Positions 42,846 through 51,517 of a stretch of DNA of 64,000 nucleotides are shown here, piece after piece. Position numbers and translations under genes: made by a program. Source of the DNA: DATFCK01 sp963728975 (lineage in GTDB: Bacteria > Verrucomicrobiota > Verrucomicrobiia > Chthoniobacterales > UBA10450); the NCBI GenBank assembly GCA_963728975.1, contig CAVSMF010000003.1, forward strand, positions 1 to 64,000, read 5' to 3'. Position 1 is the stretch's first letter, and each line of letters opens with the position of its first letter. The notes under the pieces are model-generated. The model did no database searches. It had not been told where the DNA came from and saw nothing but the letters and a program-made list of their open reading frames with translations.

Positions 42846-43556
42846 GGGCGCCGACGACGCGGACGCCCTCCACTTGGCTCGTTCTCCAAAGATCGCAGTG
42901 CCCACCCGCACCAGGGTTGCTCCTTCCTCGATCGCGACCTCAAAATCGGTGGTCATTCCCATCGAAAGCTGCGGCAGTTTCAGGTCGAATTCCTTTTCCA
43001 GATCGTCCCGCAGTTCGCGCAATTGAACGAAGAATTTTCGAGACGCTTCCGCTTCCTCGGCCAACGGCGGAATCGTCATCAACCCTTCAATCGATAAACG
43101 GGAAAGCGCCAGCAGCGACTCCATCTCTTGGCCGACTGCATCCGGCTTCAATCCGAATTTGCTCCCCTCGCCCGCGACATTGACCTGGAGCAAAATCCGG
43201 GGGCGGGCGCCCTCGTCCTTTGCGATCCGATCGATCTCCCGGGCCAGGTCGAGCGAATCGATGCCGTGAAACAGCTCAAACAGGGTCAGGGCGTGCCGGA
43301 TCTTATTTTTTTGGAGGTGCCCGACGAAATGCCAGCGCAGGCTGGAAGGCAGTTCCGGAATCTTAATGCGCGCTTCCTGGATCCGACTTTCGCCGAACAA
43401 CGTCTGACCTGCTTCGATCGCTTCCCTGATACGAGCGACATCGTGCGTTTTGGAGACAGCCACCAACTCGATGGCGTCCGCGGGACGGCCGGATCGGTTC
43501 GCGGCCAGCGCGATTTGTTCTCGGACGCGCTCCAGGTTTTCAGAAATCGCAGACAT
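42843..43556 (-). CDS. YggS/PROSC-family pyridoxal-phosphate homeostasis protein
   Basis: The ATG at 43556 gives 237 aa (a longer frame to 43592 exists). Motifs: IELVAVSKTHDVARIREAIE with the PLP lysine, FGESRIQEA, WHFVGHLQKNKIRHAL, GLMTIPPLAEE and LSMGMTTDFEVAIEEGATLV followed by RVGTAIFGER. The protein binds PLP without known enzymatic activity and maintains vitamin B6 and amino-acid balance. The last ten residues (KWRASASSAP) fall in a repeat (ggcgccgacgacgcggacgc) and are probably a replaced tail. The 3' end has no partner gene. Confidence 0.92.
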   Translation of the reverse strand: MSAISENLERVREQIALAANRSGRPADAIELVAVSKTHDVARIREAIEAGQTLFGESRIQEARIKIPELPSSLRWHFVGHLQKNKIRHALTLFELFHGIDSLDLAREIDRIAKDEGARPRILLQVNVAGEGSKFGLKPDAVGQEMESLLALSRLSIEGLMTIPPLAEEAEASRKFFVQLRELRDDLEKEFDLKLPQLSMGMTTDFEVAIEEGATLVRVGTAIFGERAKWRASASSAP

Positions 43557-43611
43557 CGATTGAGTGTACGGGGGGATGGCGATTGAGGTCAATCGCCGCT
43601 ACCTGGGAGAT

Positions 43612-43698
43612 GTAGCCACGTTGCTGCGCGATGTGCGGGCACGGCCCACCCCGGCCTTCGCCAAGGCTACGGCGGGCAGGCAGGGCCGTGGCTACAAT
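43612..43698 (+). repeat. GTAG...CTAC palindrome with embedded segment
   Basis: GTAG-ccacgttgctgcgcgatgtg at 43612 and gggccgtgg-CTAC at about 43684-43695, with gccaaggctacggcgggcag between. Related elements lie at 28514, 29293 and 46119. Confidence 0.65.
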
Positions 43699-43707
43699 TC
43701 TCCATTT

Positions 43708-44367
43708 CTACATCACGCCGACGGCGCGGGAAATCAGAAGAATGACAATGCTTAGGGAAATGAAAATCTGGATCATGGCCAGAATTTTCGCCCAGCGAGC
43801 CAGGAGCGGAGCGTCGGTCGGGCCGAAGGTCGAACTTTGGGTGAAGGCGACAAACAGATAATCAACAAACCGGGGACGCCATCCTTCACATTCGAATCTT
43901 CCGCGCTCGCTTTTCTCGAGCTGCATTTGGGGGAAAAGAAAGCTGCAGCTGCCGAATCGTTTATGTTGGTGACGCTCGGTTGGTCCGCCCCCGTCCAGGC
44001 GCCAGTACCAAAGGGCAAAGACGATCACGTTAGTCACCCAGAGCAGGCCCCCGGAGAACAGCAACGCGAGCGGAGCTTCCTCGTGGGATGGCAATGCTTT
44101 CACCAGCAGAACCACCGAAGCGATGAGCGCGAGCGTCGTTAACCCATTAATCAGCATGCCAAGAGCTCGATTGAGCGAGCGGCGTCCAGTCCGATGGGTC
44201 ATCACCGTGGGAATGAGGAGCCCGACAATCAAGGTCGGCACCAGCCAGCTTGGACCGATAATCAGATCGCGCGGGAGGGCCAGGTAAATGGCGCCTACCG
44301 CCAGAAATGCAAGCAGCGCCTGCCAGCGCGGCTCCGGCTTGTCAACGCGGTTGGGTCCGTTCGCCAC
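43708..44367 (-). CDS. Multi-pass membrane protein (DUF1345-like)
   Basis: The protein has 219 aa with about five hydrophobic segments (16-32, 38-55, 70-90, 100-118, 190-212). The C-terminal part PRFVDYLFVAFTQSSTFGPT and LLARWAKILAMIQIFISLSI resembles the end of DUF1345-type inner-membrane proteins, in which a pore-like FTQSSTFGP segment precedes the last helix. Transport or channel activity is possible but not shown. There is no adjacent operon gene on its strand. Confidence 0.6.
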   Translation of the reverse strand: MANGPNRVDKPEPRWQALLAFLAVGAIYLALPRDLIIGPSWLVPTLIVGLLIPTVMTHRTGRRSLNRALGMLINGLTTLALIASVVLLVKALPSHEEAPLALLFSGGLLWVTNVIVFALWYWRLDGGGPTERHQHKRFGSCSFLFPQMQLEKSERGRFECEGWRPRFVDYLFVAFTQSSTFGPTDAPLLARWAKILAMIQIFISLSIVILLISRAVGVM

Positions 44368-44637
44368 AAGAAATATCTAATTGGAATCAGAAATTTTTGA
44401 CAGGCAAAATAGTTACGTGGCCACGGCTGCGTCCGCCGACTCGCAAAAGCCGGAGATTGGAAGGTCGATTGTTCTTTCCTGACGATCGTTTCGGCTGTTT
44501 GGCGGATCGCTCCCGCGAGCCGCTGGATCGGCGGCCAAAGAAATCCGCGGGTCGTGCAAATGGATGAGAGGGAGTCCCGGAAATCCGGCGCTTTTGTCCG
44601 CGACATCCGCGTAATCCGCGGTTAAAAGCGAATCAGA

Positions 44638-45255
44638 ATGCGAAAAATTGTGCTCACCCTGGCGATTCTGGTCGCTTTCCTGATTCTGGTGGGAGCGGCC
44701 TGGATTTTCGCCGGACGACAGGTTTCTCTGTTCCTCGATAAATTTGGCGCGGTTGAAGCCCGTTCGGAGCGAATCCGTTCCGTTCGCTACGAAGGCAACG
44801 GCGCCGGCGGCGTTCTCTACGTCAATCAAATTGCCTTGACCCTGAATGATGTTGTTTCTCCGCTCCAACCTCCCAGCATCGGTTCGACCAAAGATGGGCA
44901 GCTCGCTCTGGCAGCCGGTGGAAAAGTTTTCGCATTTGGACCGATGCCAAACCAAGTCGATGCGATCAGCGAATCCCTTGCCACATCACCTCCAGCCGGT
45001 GACGAGGCGTGGATCAGCATCCGTCACAGTGCAATCGACTGGCCGACGCCACTCGACTTCAATTTTATGACCGGTTCGGCGCCTTCCTGGAAACGATATC
45101 AATATTATCGGGTGCGTTGGACCAAGCGCACCGGCGCGAACCTCCATTTATCCTGGCGTTATGAGCAGTATTTTTATTCCAACCATGGCTGGAGCGACGC
45201 GCTGATGACGCGGGGCGAGTCGACCGGCCTGATTCGAATCGATATTCAACAATAG
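44638..45255 (+). CDS. Membrane-anchored hypothetical protein
   Basis: The protein has 205 aa with one N-terminal hydrophobic segment (MRKIVLTLAILVAFLILVGA, residues 5-26) that acts as signal anchor. The rest is outside the membrane, rich in aromatic residues toward the C-terminus (YQYYRVRWTKR, WRYEQYFYSNHGWS). I do not recognise a family. The next gene (GNAT) starts 5 bp after its stop, so they form a two-gene operon. Confidence 0.65.
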   Translation: MRKIVLTLAILVAFLILVGAAWIFAGRQVSLFLDKFGAVEARSERIRSVRYEGNGAGGVLYVNQIALTLNDVVSPLQPPSIGSTKDGQLALAAGGKVFAFGPMPNQVDAISESLATSPPAGDEAWISIRHSAIDWPTPLDFNFMTGSAPSWKRYQYYRVRWTKRTGANLHLSWRYEQYFYSNHGWSDALMTRGESTGLIRIDIQQ

Positions 45256-45260
45256 CCCGA

Positions 45261-46091
45261 ATGAATTTTGAAATCGTCCCCGCGCCCGAGCTGTCTCTGG
45301 CCGAGCAGGCGAAAATTCTCAGCGATGCTTTCGCGGGATATCTCATCGGCTCGATAACGACGGATGCAACCGGACTGGCCCAGTTCCTGTCCGCTCAAGG
45401 CGCCGATCTTTGCTACAGCCGCTTTGTCCGCACCAACAGCGGCGCATTGACCAGCTTTGGGTATATCGCCCGAACCGGAAATGTGCCTCGGCTGGCATCC
45501 ATGGGAACGGTGCCGGCCGGCCGGCGGTCAGGCGCTGCCGGGCATCTGCTTTCCTGTCTGATGGCCGAAGCAAAAACCCGCGGCGATCCCGCGATGGTGC
45601 TCGAAGTTTTCGAGCAAAACGGGCCGGCCCTGGCCCTTTATCGCCAGCACAAGTTCCGCGAAATGACACGGCTCTTCGGATGGCGCCGCAAAAGTGATCC
45701 CGCCGCTTCCGGCAAAAAAGCTTTGGCAGAAATTCCGCTTCTGAGGGCAGGCCGGATGCGGAGCCCGCTGGAGTATCCCGAGCTTCCGTGGCAAATCTCC
45801 CGCTTCGCCATCTTGAAATTACCGTCCGTGCGCGCCTTCGCCGTCGATGACGCCTGCGTTATCGTGAGCGACCCGGGCCGCCAACCGATCCGGGTGCATG
45901 CACTCCTCGGTTTCGGCGGCAACGATTGGAGGGCCGGCCGAATTGTGCTCGGGGCTGTTCTGGCAGAATTTCCGAAAAGTGAATTCTTCGCCGCTCAGAC
46001 TTTTCCGGAACCGTTCGGCAGCGAAATTTTCGAACCGCTTGGATTCGAGCGCGAACATCTCAATCAATTTCTGATGCGGCGCGAGTTATAG
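45261..46091 (+). CDS. GNAT-family N-acetyltransferase
   Basis: The protein has 276 aa. The GNAT core spans about residues 5-140, with the acetyl-CoA-binding segment VPAGRRSGAAGHLLSCLMAE (motif A, R/Q-x-x-G-x-G/A type) and the following helix FEQNGPALALYRQHKFRE (motif B). The last 130 residues are a second domain without clear relatives. The substrate is unknown. The gene starts 5 bp after the upstream membrane protein and is probably translated with it. Confidence 0.8.
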   Translation: MNFEIVPAPELSLAEQAKILSDAFAGYLIGSITTDATGLAQFLSAQGADLCYSRFVRTNSGALTSFGYIARTGNVPRLASMGTVPAGRRSGAAGHLLSCLMAEAKTRGDPAMVLEVFEQNGPALALYRQHKFREMTRLFGWRRKSDPAASGKKALAEIPLLRAGRMRSPLEYPELPWQISRFAILKLPSVRAFAVDDACVIVSDPGRQPIRVHALLGFGGNDWRAGRIVLGAVLAEFPKSEFFAAQTFPEPFGSEIFEPLGFEREHLNQFLMRREL

Positions 46092-46118
46092 AGGCATTTC
46101 CGATGGCCGGAAATGTTT

Positions 46119-46202
46119 GTAGCCACGTCGCTGTGCGACGTGCCCGCACGGCCCGCGCGCCTTTGCTCGCGCTTCGGCACGGCCCACAGGGCCGTGGCTA
46201 CA
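46119..46202 (+). repeat. GTAG...CTAC palindrome
   Basis: GTAG-ccacgtcgctgtgcgacgtg, an embedded segment, then cccacagggccgtgg-CTACA. The outer arms gtagccacg/cgtggctac are complementary. Confidence 0.75.
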
Positions 46203-46261
46203 TGCCGGGGCTGGATGCTTTTGAAATTGCGGTGGGTAGCCGCTCCGGTTAAATGGTGGCT

Positions 46262-46696
46262 ATGCCGCACGGCCGCGCCGTCCTTCCCTGCATCCTGTCC
46301 ATTCTTCTTGCTGCCTGCGCCGGCCATTCGGAATCGCGCACGGAAAAGCGAGCCAACGTCGATAGTGCCCGATCGGCCGCTTCGAAATGGCTCAACCTTC
46401 TCGACGATGGAGACTACGAGGAGGCTTTCGAATGGGAGGCGCAGGATTTTCGCATGGTGCGAACACAACAGCAGTTTGTTCGTTATATGCAGGCCCGGCG
46501 CGCACCTTTTGGGCGCGTCCTCGGCCGCAAGTTTATCGGAGCGGCAAACATCCACAAATTTGTCGGTGTTCCGGAAGGGAATTACGTCAGCACCTTGTTC
46601 AAGACGGAGTTTGAAAAGAAAGCGGAAACAGCCGAGCGCGTAATCATGGTCAAGCAGACCCCGGGCTGGCGGGTGATCGATTATCGCATCTATTGA
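46262..46696 (+). CDS. DUF4019-domain lipoprotein
   Basis: The ATG at 46262 starts a lipoprotein signal (MPHGRAVLPCILSILLAAC, lipobox LAAC). It gives 144 aa. The mature part has AASKWLNLLDDGDYEEAFEW, MQARRAPFGRVLGRKFIGA and KTEFEKKAETAERVIMVKQT, the DUF4019 pattern. These are small periplasmic lipoproteins with an NTF2-like fold and unknown role. An ATG-proximal GTG three codons upstream is an alternative start. It is monocistronic. Confidence 0.75.
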   Translation: MPHGRAVLPCILSILLAACAGHSESRTEKRANVDSARSAASKWLNLLDDGDYEEAFEWEAQDFRMVRTQQQFVRYMQARRAPFGRVLGRKFIGAANIHKFVGVPEGNYVSTLFKTEFEKKAETAERVIMVKQTPGWRVIDYRIY

Positions 46697-46813
46697 GGGG
46701 TTAGGTCGTTGAAGCGTTGAAGCGTGGCGTCTGACACAGACGCCCTACAATTCTCCCTACAATTCTCGCGGTTTAAGATTGTCATTGGCAAAGGCGCCCC
46801 GAATACTGGGCGC

Positions 46814-46963
46814 ATGAACTTCACGAAAAATATCGGGATGTTGTTGCTCGCAATCTATCTGATCTTGATCGGTTTGGCGCAGGTGTTCGCAATTGTTCTG
46901 CCTACCGTCGTGCTCGGAATTATCGCTATCGGCGCCGGCATCTTTATTATACTGGGCAAATAA
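46814..46963 (+). CDS. Small membrane protein (49 aa)
   Basis: The ATG at 46814 gives MNFTKNIGMLLLAIYLILIG followed by a second hydrophobic half (VLPTVVLGIIAIGAGIFIIL). Two short membrane segments are linked by a few residues, with a basic N-terminus. Small proteins of this type are common upstream of other genes in soil bacteria but have no known role. It ends 14 bp before the TIR protein, so it may be co-transcribed with it. A longer frame opening at 46724 contains repeat DNA and is not used. Confidence 0.7.
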   Translation: MNFTKNIGMLLLAIYLILIGLAQVFAIVLPTVVLGIIAIGAGIFIILGK

Positions 46964-46977
46964 CCCCTTAACTGCTG

Positions 46978-48312
46978 ATGAAACATCTCGTATTCATCAG
47001 TCATTCTTCGAAGGATAAGCAAATAGCGCAGAAGGTTTGCCTCTTTCTGGAGGCAAAGGGCGTCTCGTGCTGGATCGCTCCCCGCGACGTTACGCCGGGC
47101 AGGAATTACGGCGCCGCCATCGTGGACGCAATCGATGAGTGCGGCGTGTTCGTTTTGATCCTGACTCAGGAATCGAACAAGTCGGGACAGGTCGTGCGCG
47201 AAGTAGAACGGGCCGCGGCCTCTAACGATGTCATTATCCCATTCCGAGTCGATCCGGTCCAACCATCGCGAGACCTGGAATTTTACGTCAGCACAACCCA
47301 CTGGCTCGATGCCTCGTCCGGACCGCTCGAGAAACATCTCAATGAATTGCTGAAAGCAATCACGAATTGGCAGCAGGCCGGCACTCTCCCTGTCGAACCA
47401 GGTCCCCCGGGGCCGGCGTCACCAGCCCCTGCGTCGGCTCCGCCGTCGTCGAAATCCCGAACCGGGCCGCTGCTGGCGGCCGGGATTGTTTTGCTGATCC
47501 TGCTCGGTGGCATCTTCGCTTACCAGACATCGCGAACGCGCCGGCCAAAGACGCCCGGACCAAACCAAACTCCTTCGGTTGCGCCGGCGATTGCGCCCGA
47601 GCCCTCCGCCAGCGTCAGCCTGCAGACCGAGACGCCGGCTCCGACACCCAGCATTGCCTTCAGTCCTGAAACGCTCCCCAGCGCTCCGGTCTCGGAAACT
47701 CCGGAACCGACCTCCGCCTTGCGTTTGCATCCGGGCGAGCCGTTCCACCCCACCCCATCGCCTGGGGAACCGGCCGTGTTTTCGCCCTCGGAACCATCCG
47801 TTAGGCTACGGCCAGGTCAACCAATCAAGCCGGGCCCGGAAGCATCGGCTCCCTCCTTGTCCACCGCGCCGGCAGCCGTCGTTCCCGGTGTCCACGAAAT
47901 AGCGGCATCGTCCCAAATGAAACTGGGCGGCGTAACCCACCGGCCGCATCTGGCGTTTGACGGAAACCGCGCGACCGCCTGGATTCCCAAGGGAGACGGA
48001 GTCGATCAATCGGTCAGTGTGCACTTCAAAACGGCCCCCACCATCAGCAGCGTTTCGATTCTCAATTCCACGGCCACGGACATGACTGATTACCGGAACA
48101 ACAATCGGGTGCACACAATGCGCATGATCTTAAGTGACGGAACGACTCAACTGCTGACCTTGGAAGACAAAATGAACTGGCAGCATTTCAAACTGGGAAA
48201 ACCCACCACGGTCAGCTGGATCAAGTTCGACATCGTCACCGTTTTTTCCAGCAAGAAAAATCACCATACCCCGATCGCCGAAATCGCATTCAACCGCGAA
48301 GATTCGAACTGA
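46978..48312 (+). CDS. TIR-domain transmembrane protein with C-terminal discoidin-like domain
   Basis: The protein has 444 aa. Residues 1-130 form a TIR domain (HLVFISHSSKDKQIAQKVCL, GVSCWIAPRDVTPGRNYG, VFVLILTQESNKSGQVVREV); Glu75/Glu77 sit where the catalytic Glu of NAD-cleaving TIRs is found. A transmembrane segment lies at 163-182, then a Pro/Ser/Thr-rich stretch (about 185-305) and a C-terminal beta-sandwich (about 310-444: LAFDGNRATAWIPKGDGVDQ, then SVHFKTAPTISSVSIL) like the NADase-type glycan-binding/discoidin domain. The C-terminal domain would face the periplasm and the TIR the cytoplasm, suggesting a sensor. The small membrane protein upstream may belong to it. Confidence 0.8.
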   Translation: MKHLVFISHSSKDKQIAQKVCLFLEAKGVSCWIAPRDVTPGRNYGAAIVDAIDECGVFVLILTQESNKSGQVVREVERAAASNDVIIPFRVDPVQPSRDLEFYVSTTHWLDASSGPLEKHLNELLKAITNWQQAGTLPVEPGPPGPASPAPASAPPSSKSRTGPLLAAGIVLLILLGGIFAYQTSRTRRPKTPGPNQTPSVAPAIAPEPSASVSLQTETPAPTPSIAFSPETLPSAPVSETPEPTSALRLHPGEPFHPTPSPGEPAVFSPSEPSVRLRPGQPIKPGPEASAPSLSTAPAAVVPGVHEIAASSQMKLGGVTHRPHLAFDGNRATAWIPKGDGVDQSVSVHFKTAPTISSVSILNSTATDMTDYRNNNRVHTMRMILSDGTTQLLTLEDKMNWQHFKLGKPTTVSWIKFDIVTVFSSKKNHHTPIAEIAFNREDSN

Positions 48313-48946
48313 GTCTCCGGATTCCCGGGACATCGATAATCTCAAACCCGTCGCCGCCACTTTCCACCGTCCAGACCAGAGCAGCGACCAACTGCCGGAC
48401 GGTCACCAGGCCCAGACGGCGGGCGGATTCCCGGGTGGCGGGCAGGTGTTCGGCGACCCAATAAAATAGCAACAGAGGATATGGCCACCAGTGCCCCGGC
48501 CCGAGCACGTACCACGGGCGTATAAAAGTTGACGGAATTCCGCTTGCTCGCAGCAAATCTTCCCCCTGTTTCCGCACGTCGATAAACGCTTTCATGACCG
48601 GCGCAGGTTGAGCCACACTGAGGTAGACAAAATGCCGGATTCCTGCATCCCGGGCAGCTTTTACCGCGACCCGAATCGAAACCAAATCGATCTCGCGGAA
48701 CTGCTTTGCTTTGGCCGGGCTGGGGTGAGGCACCCCGATCAAGTGCACAAAAGCATCGGCAGGCGGAATTTCCATGGTGTAGGAATCGAGTTGCAATGGG
48801 TCGGCCAGAACCGCACTCACGCCAGCCGGCAGTTTTTTTTCGGATTCGCGGCGGACAACCGCCCGGATGGAATGGCCGCGCCTAACCAGTGCGGCAATCA
48901 ACCGGGTCCCGATGTAGCCTGTCCCCCCTGTCACGAAAACATTCAT
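48290..48946 (-). CDS. NAD(P)-binding SDR-type epimerase/dehydratase family protein
   Basis: The ATG at 48946 (alternative TTG two codons upstream) gives 218 aa. MNVFVTGGTGYIGTRLIAAL has the GxxGxxG dinucleotide-binding motif; RHFVYLSVAQPAP and RPWYVLGPGHWWPYPL are typical of the atypical-SDR (NmrA/YwnB-like) group. The catalytic YxxxK is not evident, as in many atypical SDRs, so it may be a sensor or a quinone/NADPH-binding protein. The 3' end overlaps the TIR gene (convergent, 23 bp). Confidence 0.82.
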   Translation of the reverse strand: MNVFVTGGTGYIGTRLIAALVRRGHSIRAVVRRESEKKLPAGVSAVLADPLQLDSYTMEIPPADAFVHLIGVPHPSPAKAKQFREIDLVSIRVAVKAARDAGIRHFVYLSVAQPAPVMKAFIDVRKQGEDLLRASGIPSTFIRPWYVLGPGHWWPYPLLLFYWVAEHLPATRESARRLGLVTVRQLVAALVWTVESGGDGFEIIDVPGIRRLSSNLRG

Positions 48947-49005
48947 CGGCAATCGTAGTCGTCAGCGCGAATGATGAGCCATTGTTCGCCCAGCGACAAG
49001 GTTGG

Positions 49006-50511
49006 TTACGGGCCGGATGGCGCAGCCCAGCAGACAAAGTTTCCGTGGACACCGCGGACGACGATTTTCGAATATTTCCGCTCGACTACCGGCAAATCGC
49101 GAACCGCGCAGGCGCCGACCGCTGGAGCTACCTCAAGAGAATCCGGAAACTCGCCGACGAGGTAATAGGCAATCCGCCTGGGAATGTTTCCATAGAAAAG
49201 ATAGAAGTGCGGAGGAAGCAGACCCCGGTAAGCGCCGACGATAACAATGCCCGTGCCTGGCGTTTGAAGCGCACCGATCTGTTTGGCAACCAGTTTCTGA
49301 TCTGCGGCATCGCGCACCCTCTGCTCAATCATTTCCGGGGTGGCTTTGGGGCCGGTGAGAGAAAGGATGATGCCCAGACCACGGCGGTGATGGATAACAT
49401 AGCGTGTCACCGGCAACCCGACCGCCGAAAGCATCAATAAGAGAAAACAGGCAAAACGATAGAGCGCCCGCCCAGAATCCCACATCCATAACGTCAGCAA
49501 ACCAAGAAGAAGGCACAGGCAGGGAATAATCGGAAGGACGTAGCGCGTCGATCGAAACCCGAGCAGGATGGCCAATCCAATGATCGTGAGCGGCAAGACC
49601 GCGATTTCAGCGACTGCCGTCTGGTTGTTTCGCCGGGCCATAAAAAAAACGGCGATGACCGCGGACAAGGCAAACAGGCCACACGGCCAGATCTGAACCA
49701 TTTTCATTGGAATCTGAAAGTAAGGCCGGACGCCAAGCCGATTTGGTCCGACTAGTTCGATCGCTTCGGTCAGCCGCGATATCTTTCGAAGGGAAACGTG
49801 ATATCCCAGTCTTTGGACCAGGGGCCAAACACTCAGCAAAATGAAGCCCAGAATAAGACTGGCAATGATCCACCTCGATCGCAAGGAAGCGCGGTCGCAG
49901 ATCAGGCGAACGAAAAGAATGATCAACCAGACCAAAAGAATGATCGGAGTCTTTTGTAATGCGCCCAGCCAGCAGGCAACCGCGACGCCGAGCCACCATT
50001 CCGGGTGTTTTCGGGCGCGCTGACCGAAACCGATTGCCAAGGTGGTATAAAAGGTGAGGCCGGTATCGAGATCCGCTCGCGACACCTCCATTAGGAAAAA
50101 AGGGCAAGAGAGCAAGAAGCCAACGCTCAGAGGGACGAGCGAGCTGCGATCCGGCTTGATCTGGCAAGCGAGCAAACCGAGAGCGGCTGCAGTCAGTGCG
50201 CCATAAACTAGCGGCCACATCCGAACCGCCAGTTCCCGTTTCTCAAATCGAGGAAGAGAAAAACTCGTTAACCAGTATTGCAGCGGCGGCTTCGCAACTG
50301 AGATCAGGAAGTTATCGTGAACGGTCCCGCGGCCCAACAACAGCATTTCCCGCGACCGCTCCGCGGTCAGCAGTTCATCGGTATTGGTCAGAAGATCGTT
50401 TCGAATCTGAAAACCAACCCATCCGACGATACCGACGATGAGGACCAGAGCAATCGACAGGGAAGCTCCTCGTCCGCCTATCAAACCTGGCCAAACCTTT
50501 CTAACGAACAT
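49006..50511 (-). CDS. ArnT/PMT-like glycosyltransferase family 39
   Basis: The ATG at 50511 gives 501 aa and avoids overlap with the DUF72 gene; the open frame extends to 50622. About eleven transmembrane segments fill the first 400 residues. The first luminal loop has the acidic site of GT-C enzymes, TNTDELLTAERSREML, and FLISVAKPPLQYWL marks the usual dolichol/undecaprenyl-mannose-type pattern. The C-terminal 100 residues are a soluble domain (TGIVIVGAYRGLLPPHFYLF). Such enzymes transfer a sugar from a polyprenyl carrier to lipid A or protein on the periplasmic side. It lies 17 bp after the DUF72 gene on the same strand. Confidence 0.82.
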   Translation of the reverse strand: MFVRKVWPGLIGGRGASLSIALVLIVGIVGWVGFQIRNDLLTNTDELLTAERSREMLLLGRGTVHDNFLISVAKPPLQYWLTSFSLPRFEKRELAVRMWPLVYGALTAAALGLLACQIKPDRSSLVPLSVGFLLSCPFFLMEVSRADLDTGLTFYTTLAIGFGQRARKHPEWWLGVAVACWLGALQKTPIILLVWLIILFVRLICDRASLRSRWIIASLILGFILLSVWPLVQRLGYHVSLRKISRLTEAIELVGPNRLGVRPYFQIPMKMVQIWPCGLFALSAVIAVFFMARRNNQTAVAEIAVLPLTIIGLAILLGFRSTRYVLPIIPCLCLLLGLLTLWMWDSGRALYRFACFLLLMLSAVGLPVTRYVIHHRRGLGIILSLTGPKATPEMIEQRVRDAADQKLVAKQIGALQTPGTGIVIVGAYRGLLPPHFYLFYGNIPRRIAYYLVGEFPDSLEVAPAVGACAVRDLPVVERKYSKIVVRGVHGNFVCWAAPSGP

Positions 50512-50528
50512 TCCGGCCGCATTCACGG

Positions 50529-51236
50529 CTAATTTGACCCGAGCAGTTTCATCATCTGCGTCGCTAACTTCGGTCCGATGCCCGCTTCCTCGTGCTTGAA
50601 ATAGATGAACACGTCTAACCAATGCTCGCGTTGCTGGCGGACAAATTCGGCCCAGGCTTTTACGTTCTCGGCGACATAATCTTCACGCCGCAGCCGAAGA
50701 TAGCCGTAATCGGCGGTTACTATCCTGGGAGTGGCAAACTCCTCGGTCTCGGCAATGCAAAGGGCCACATTGCGCGACCGGAAAATGTCCCAGACCTCGT
50801 CCTCGAACCAGGATTCGTGGCGAAACTCAAATGCGGCCCGAAACCCGGCTGGAAAACAATTCACAAAATCGGCCAGCAACACCGCGTCTTTTTTAAAGTT
50901 CGGCGGGAGTTGAAAAAGCACCGGCCCAAGTTTGTCACCGAGGCCGGATGCAATGTCGTAAAAGTAACGCATCGTATCCGCGCAATCGCGCAGTTTCGAC
51001 CAGTGAGTGATCTTTTGCGGCGCCTTCAAAGCGAACCGAAAATGCTGCGGCGTCAGTTTATTCCAGTTTTCTATGGTCTTTGCCGCTGGGATACGATGAA
51101 AGGTGTAGTTGATCTCGGTGGTGGAAAGGCGTTCGGAATAAAACGGCAGCATCTTGGCGGCGGGAAGATCTTCGGGATAAAAGTTCCCTTTCCATTCCGG
51201 ATATTGAAAGCCTGATGTGCCCACCCAGATGTTCAT
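50529..51236 (-). CDS. DUF72 family protein
   Basis: The ATG at 51236 gives 235 aa. The DUF72 signature is present: MNIWVGTSGFQYPEWKGNFY, FYSERLSTTEINYTFHRIP, HFRFALKAPQKITH, GPVLFQLPPNF, AFEFRHESWF and IYFKHEEAGIGPKLA. The fold is a TIM barrel related to YecE, cytoplasmic, with unknown enzymatic role. The gene is followed 17 bp later by the glycosyltransferase 39 gene. A longer frame upstream is not supported. Confidence 0.88.
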   Translation of the reverse strand: MNIWVGTSGFQYPEWKGNFYPEDLPAAKMLPFYSERLSTTEINYTFHRIPAAKTIENWNKLTPQHFRFALKAPQKITHWSKLRDCADTMRYFYDIASGLGDKLGPVLFQLPPNFKKDAVLLADFVNCFPAGFRAAFEFRHESWFEDEVWDIFRSRNVALCIAETEEFATPRIVTADYGYLRLRREDYVAENVKAWAEFVRQQREHWLDVFIYFKHEEAGIGPKLATQMMKLLGSN

Positions 51237-51289
51237 CGTTCTTCCCGTTATCATGCAGCCATGGCGCGCCAGTGACAATACGGTCGTTT

Positions 51290-51430
51290 TCGCGGGCGGG
51301 AGGCACCACCCGGGCGCCATTTTAGGTCGGGACGCACCTCCGGGGCGTCCGAGATCGATAGGCGACGACGCGCGGCTATTACCTGACGAGCCAACACCCA
51401 GGGCATCTGAGCGAGATGCCCCTACCTGCG
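51290..51430. repeat. GTAG palindromes upstream of BrkB-type gene
   Basis: gggacgcacctccggggcgtcc (51330-51352) and gggcatctgagcgagatgccc-CTAC (51401-51425), on the minus strand GTAG-first hairpins. Confidence 0.65.
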
Positions 51431-51517
51431 CACTCACGCGCCATAGCCAGCGCTCCTGCCGTGGCCCGAGCCGAAATCCAGAACGCTTTTCCGGCAGAGT
51501 TGCGATTGTTATTAAGG

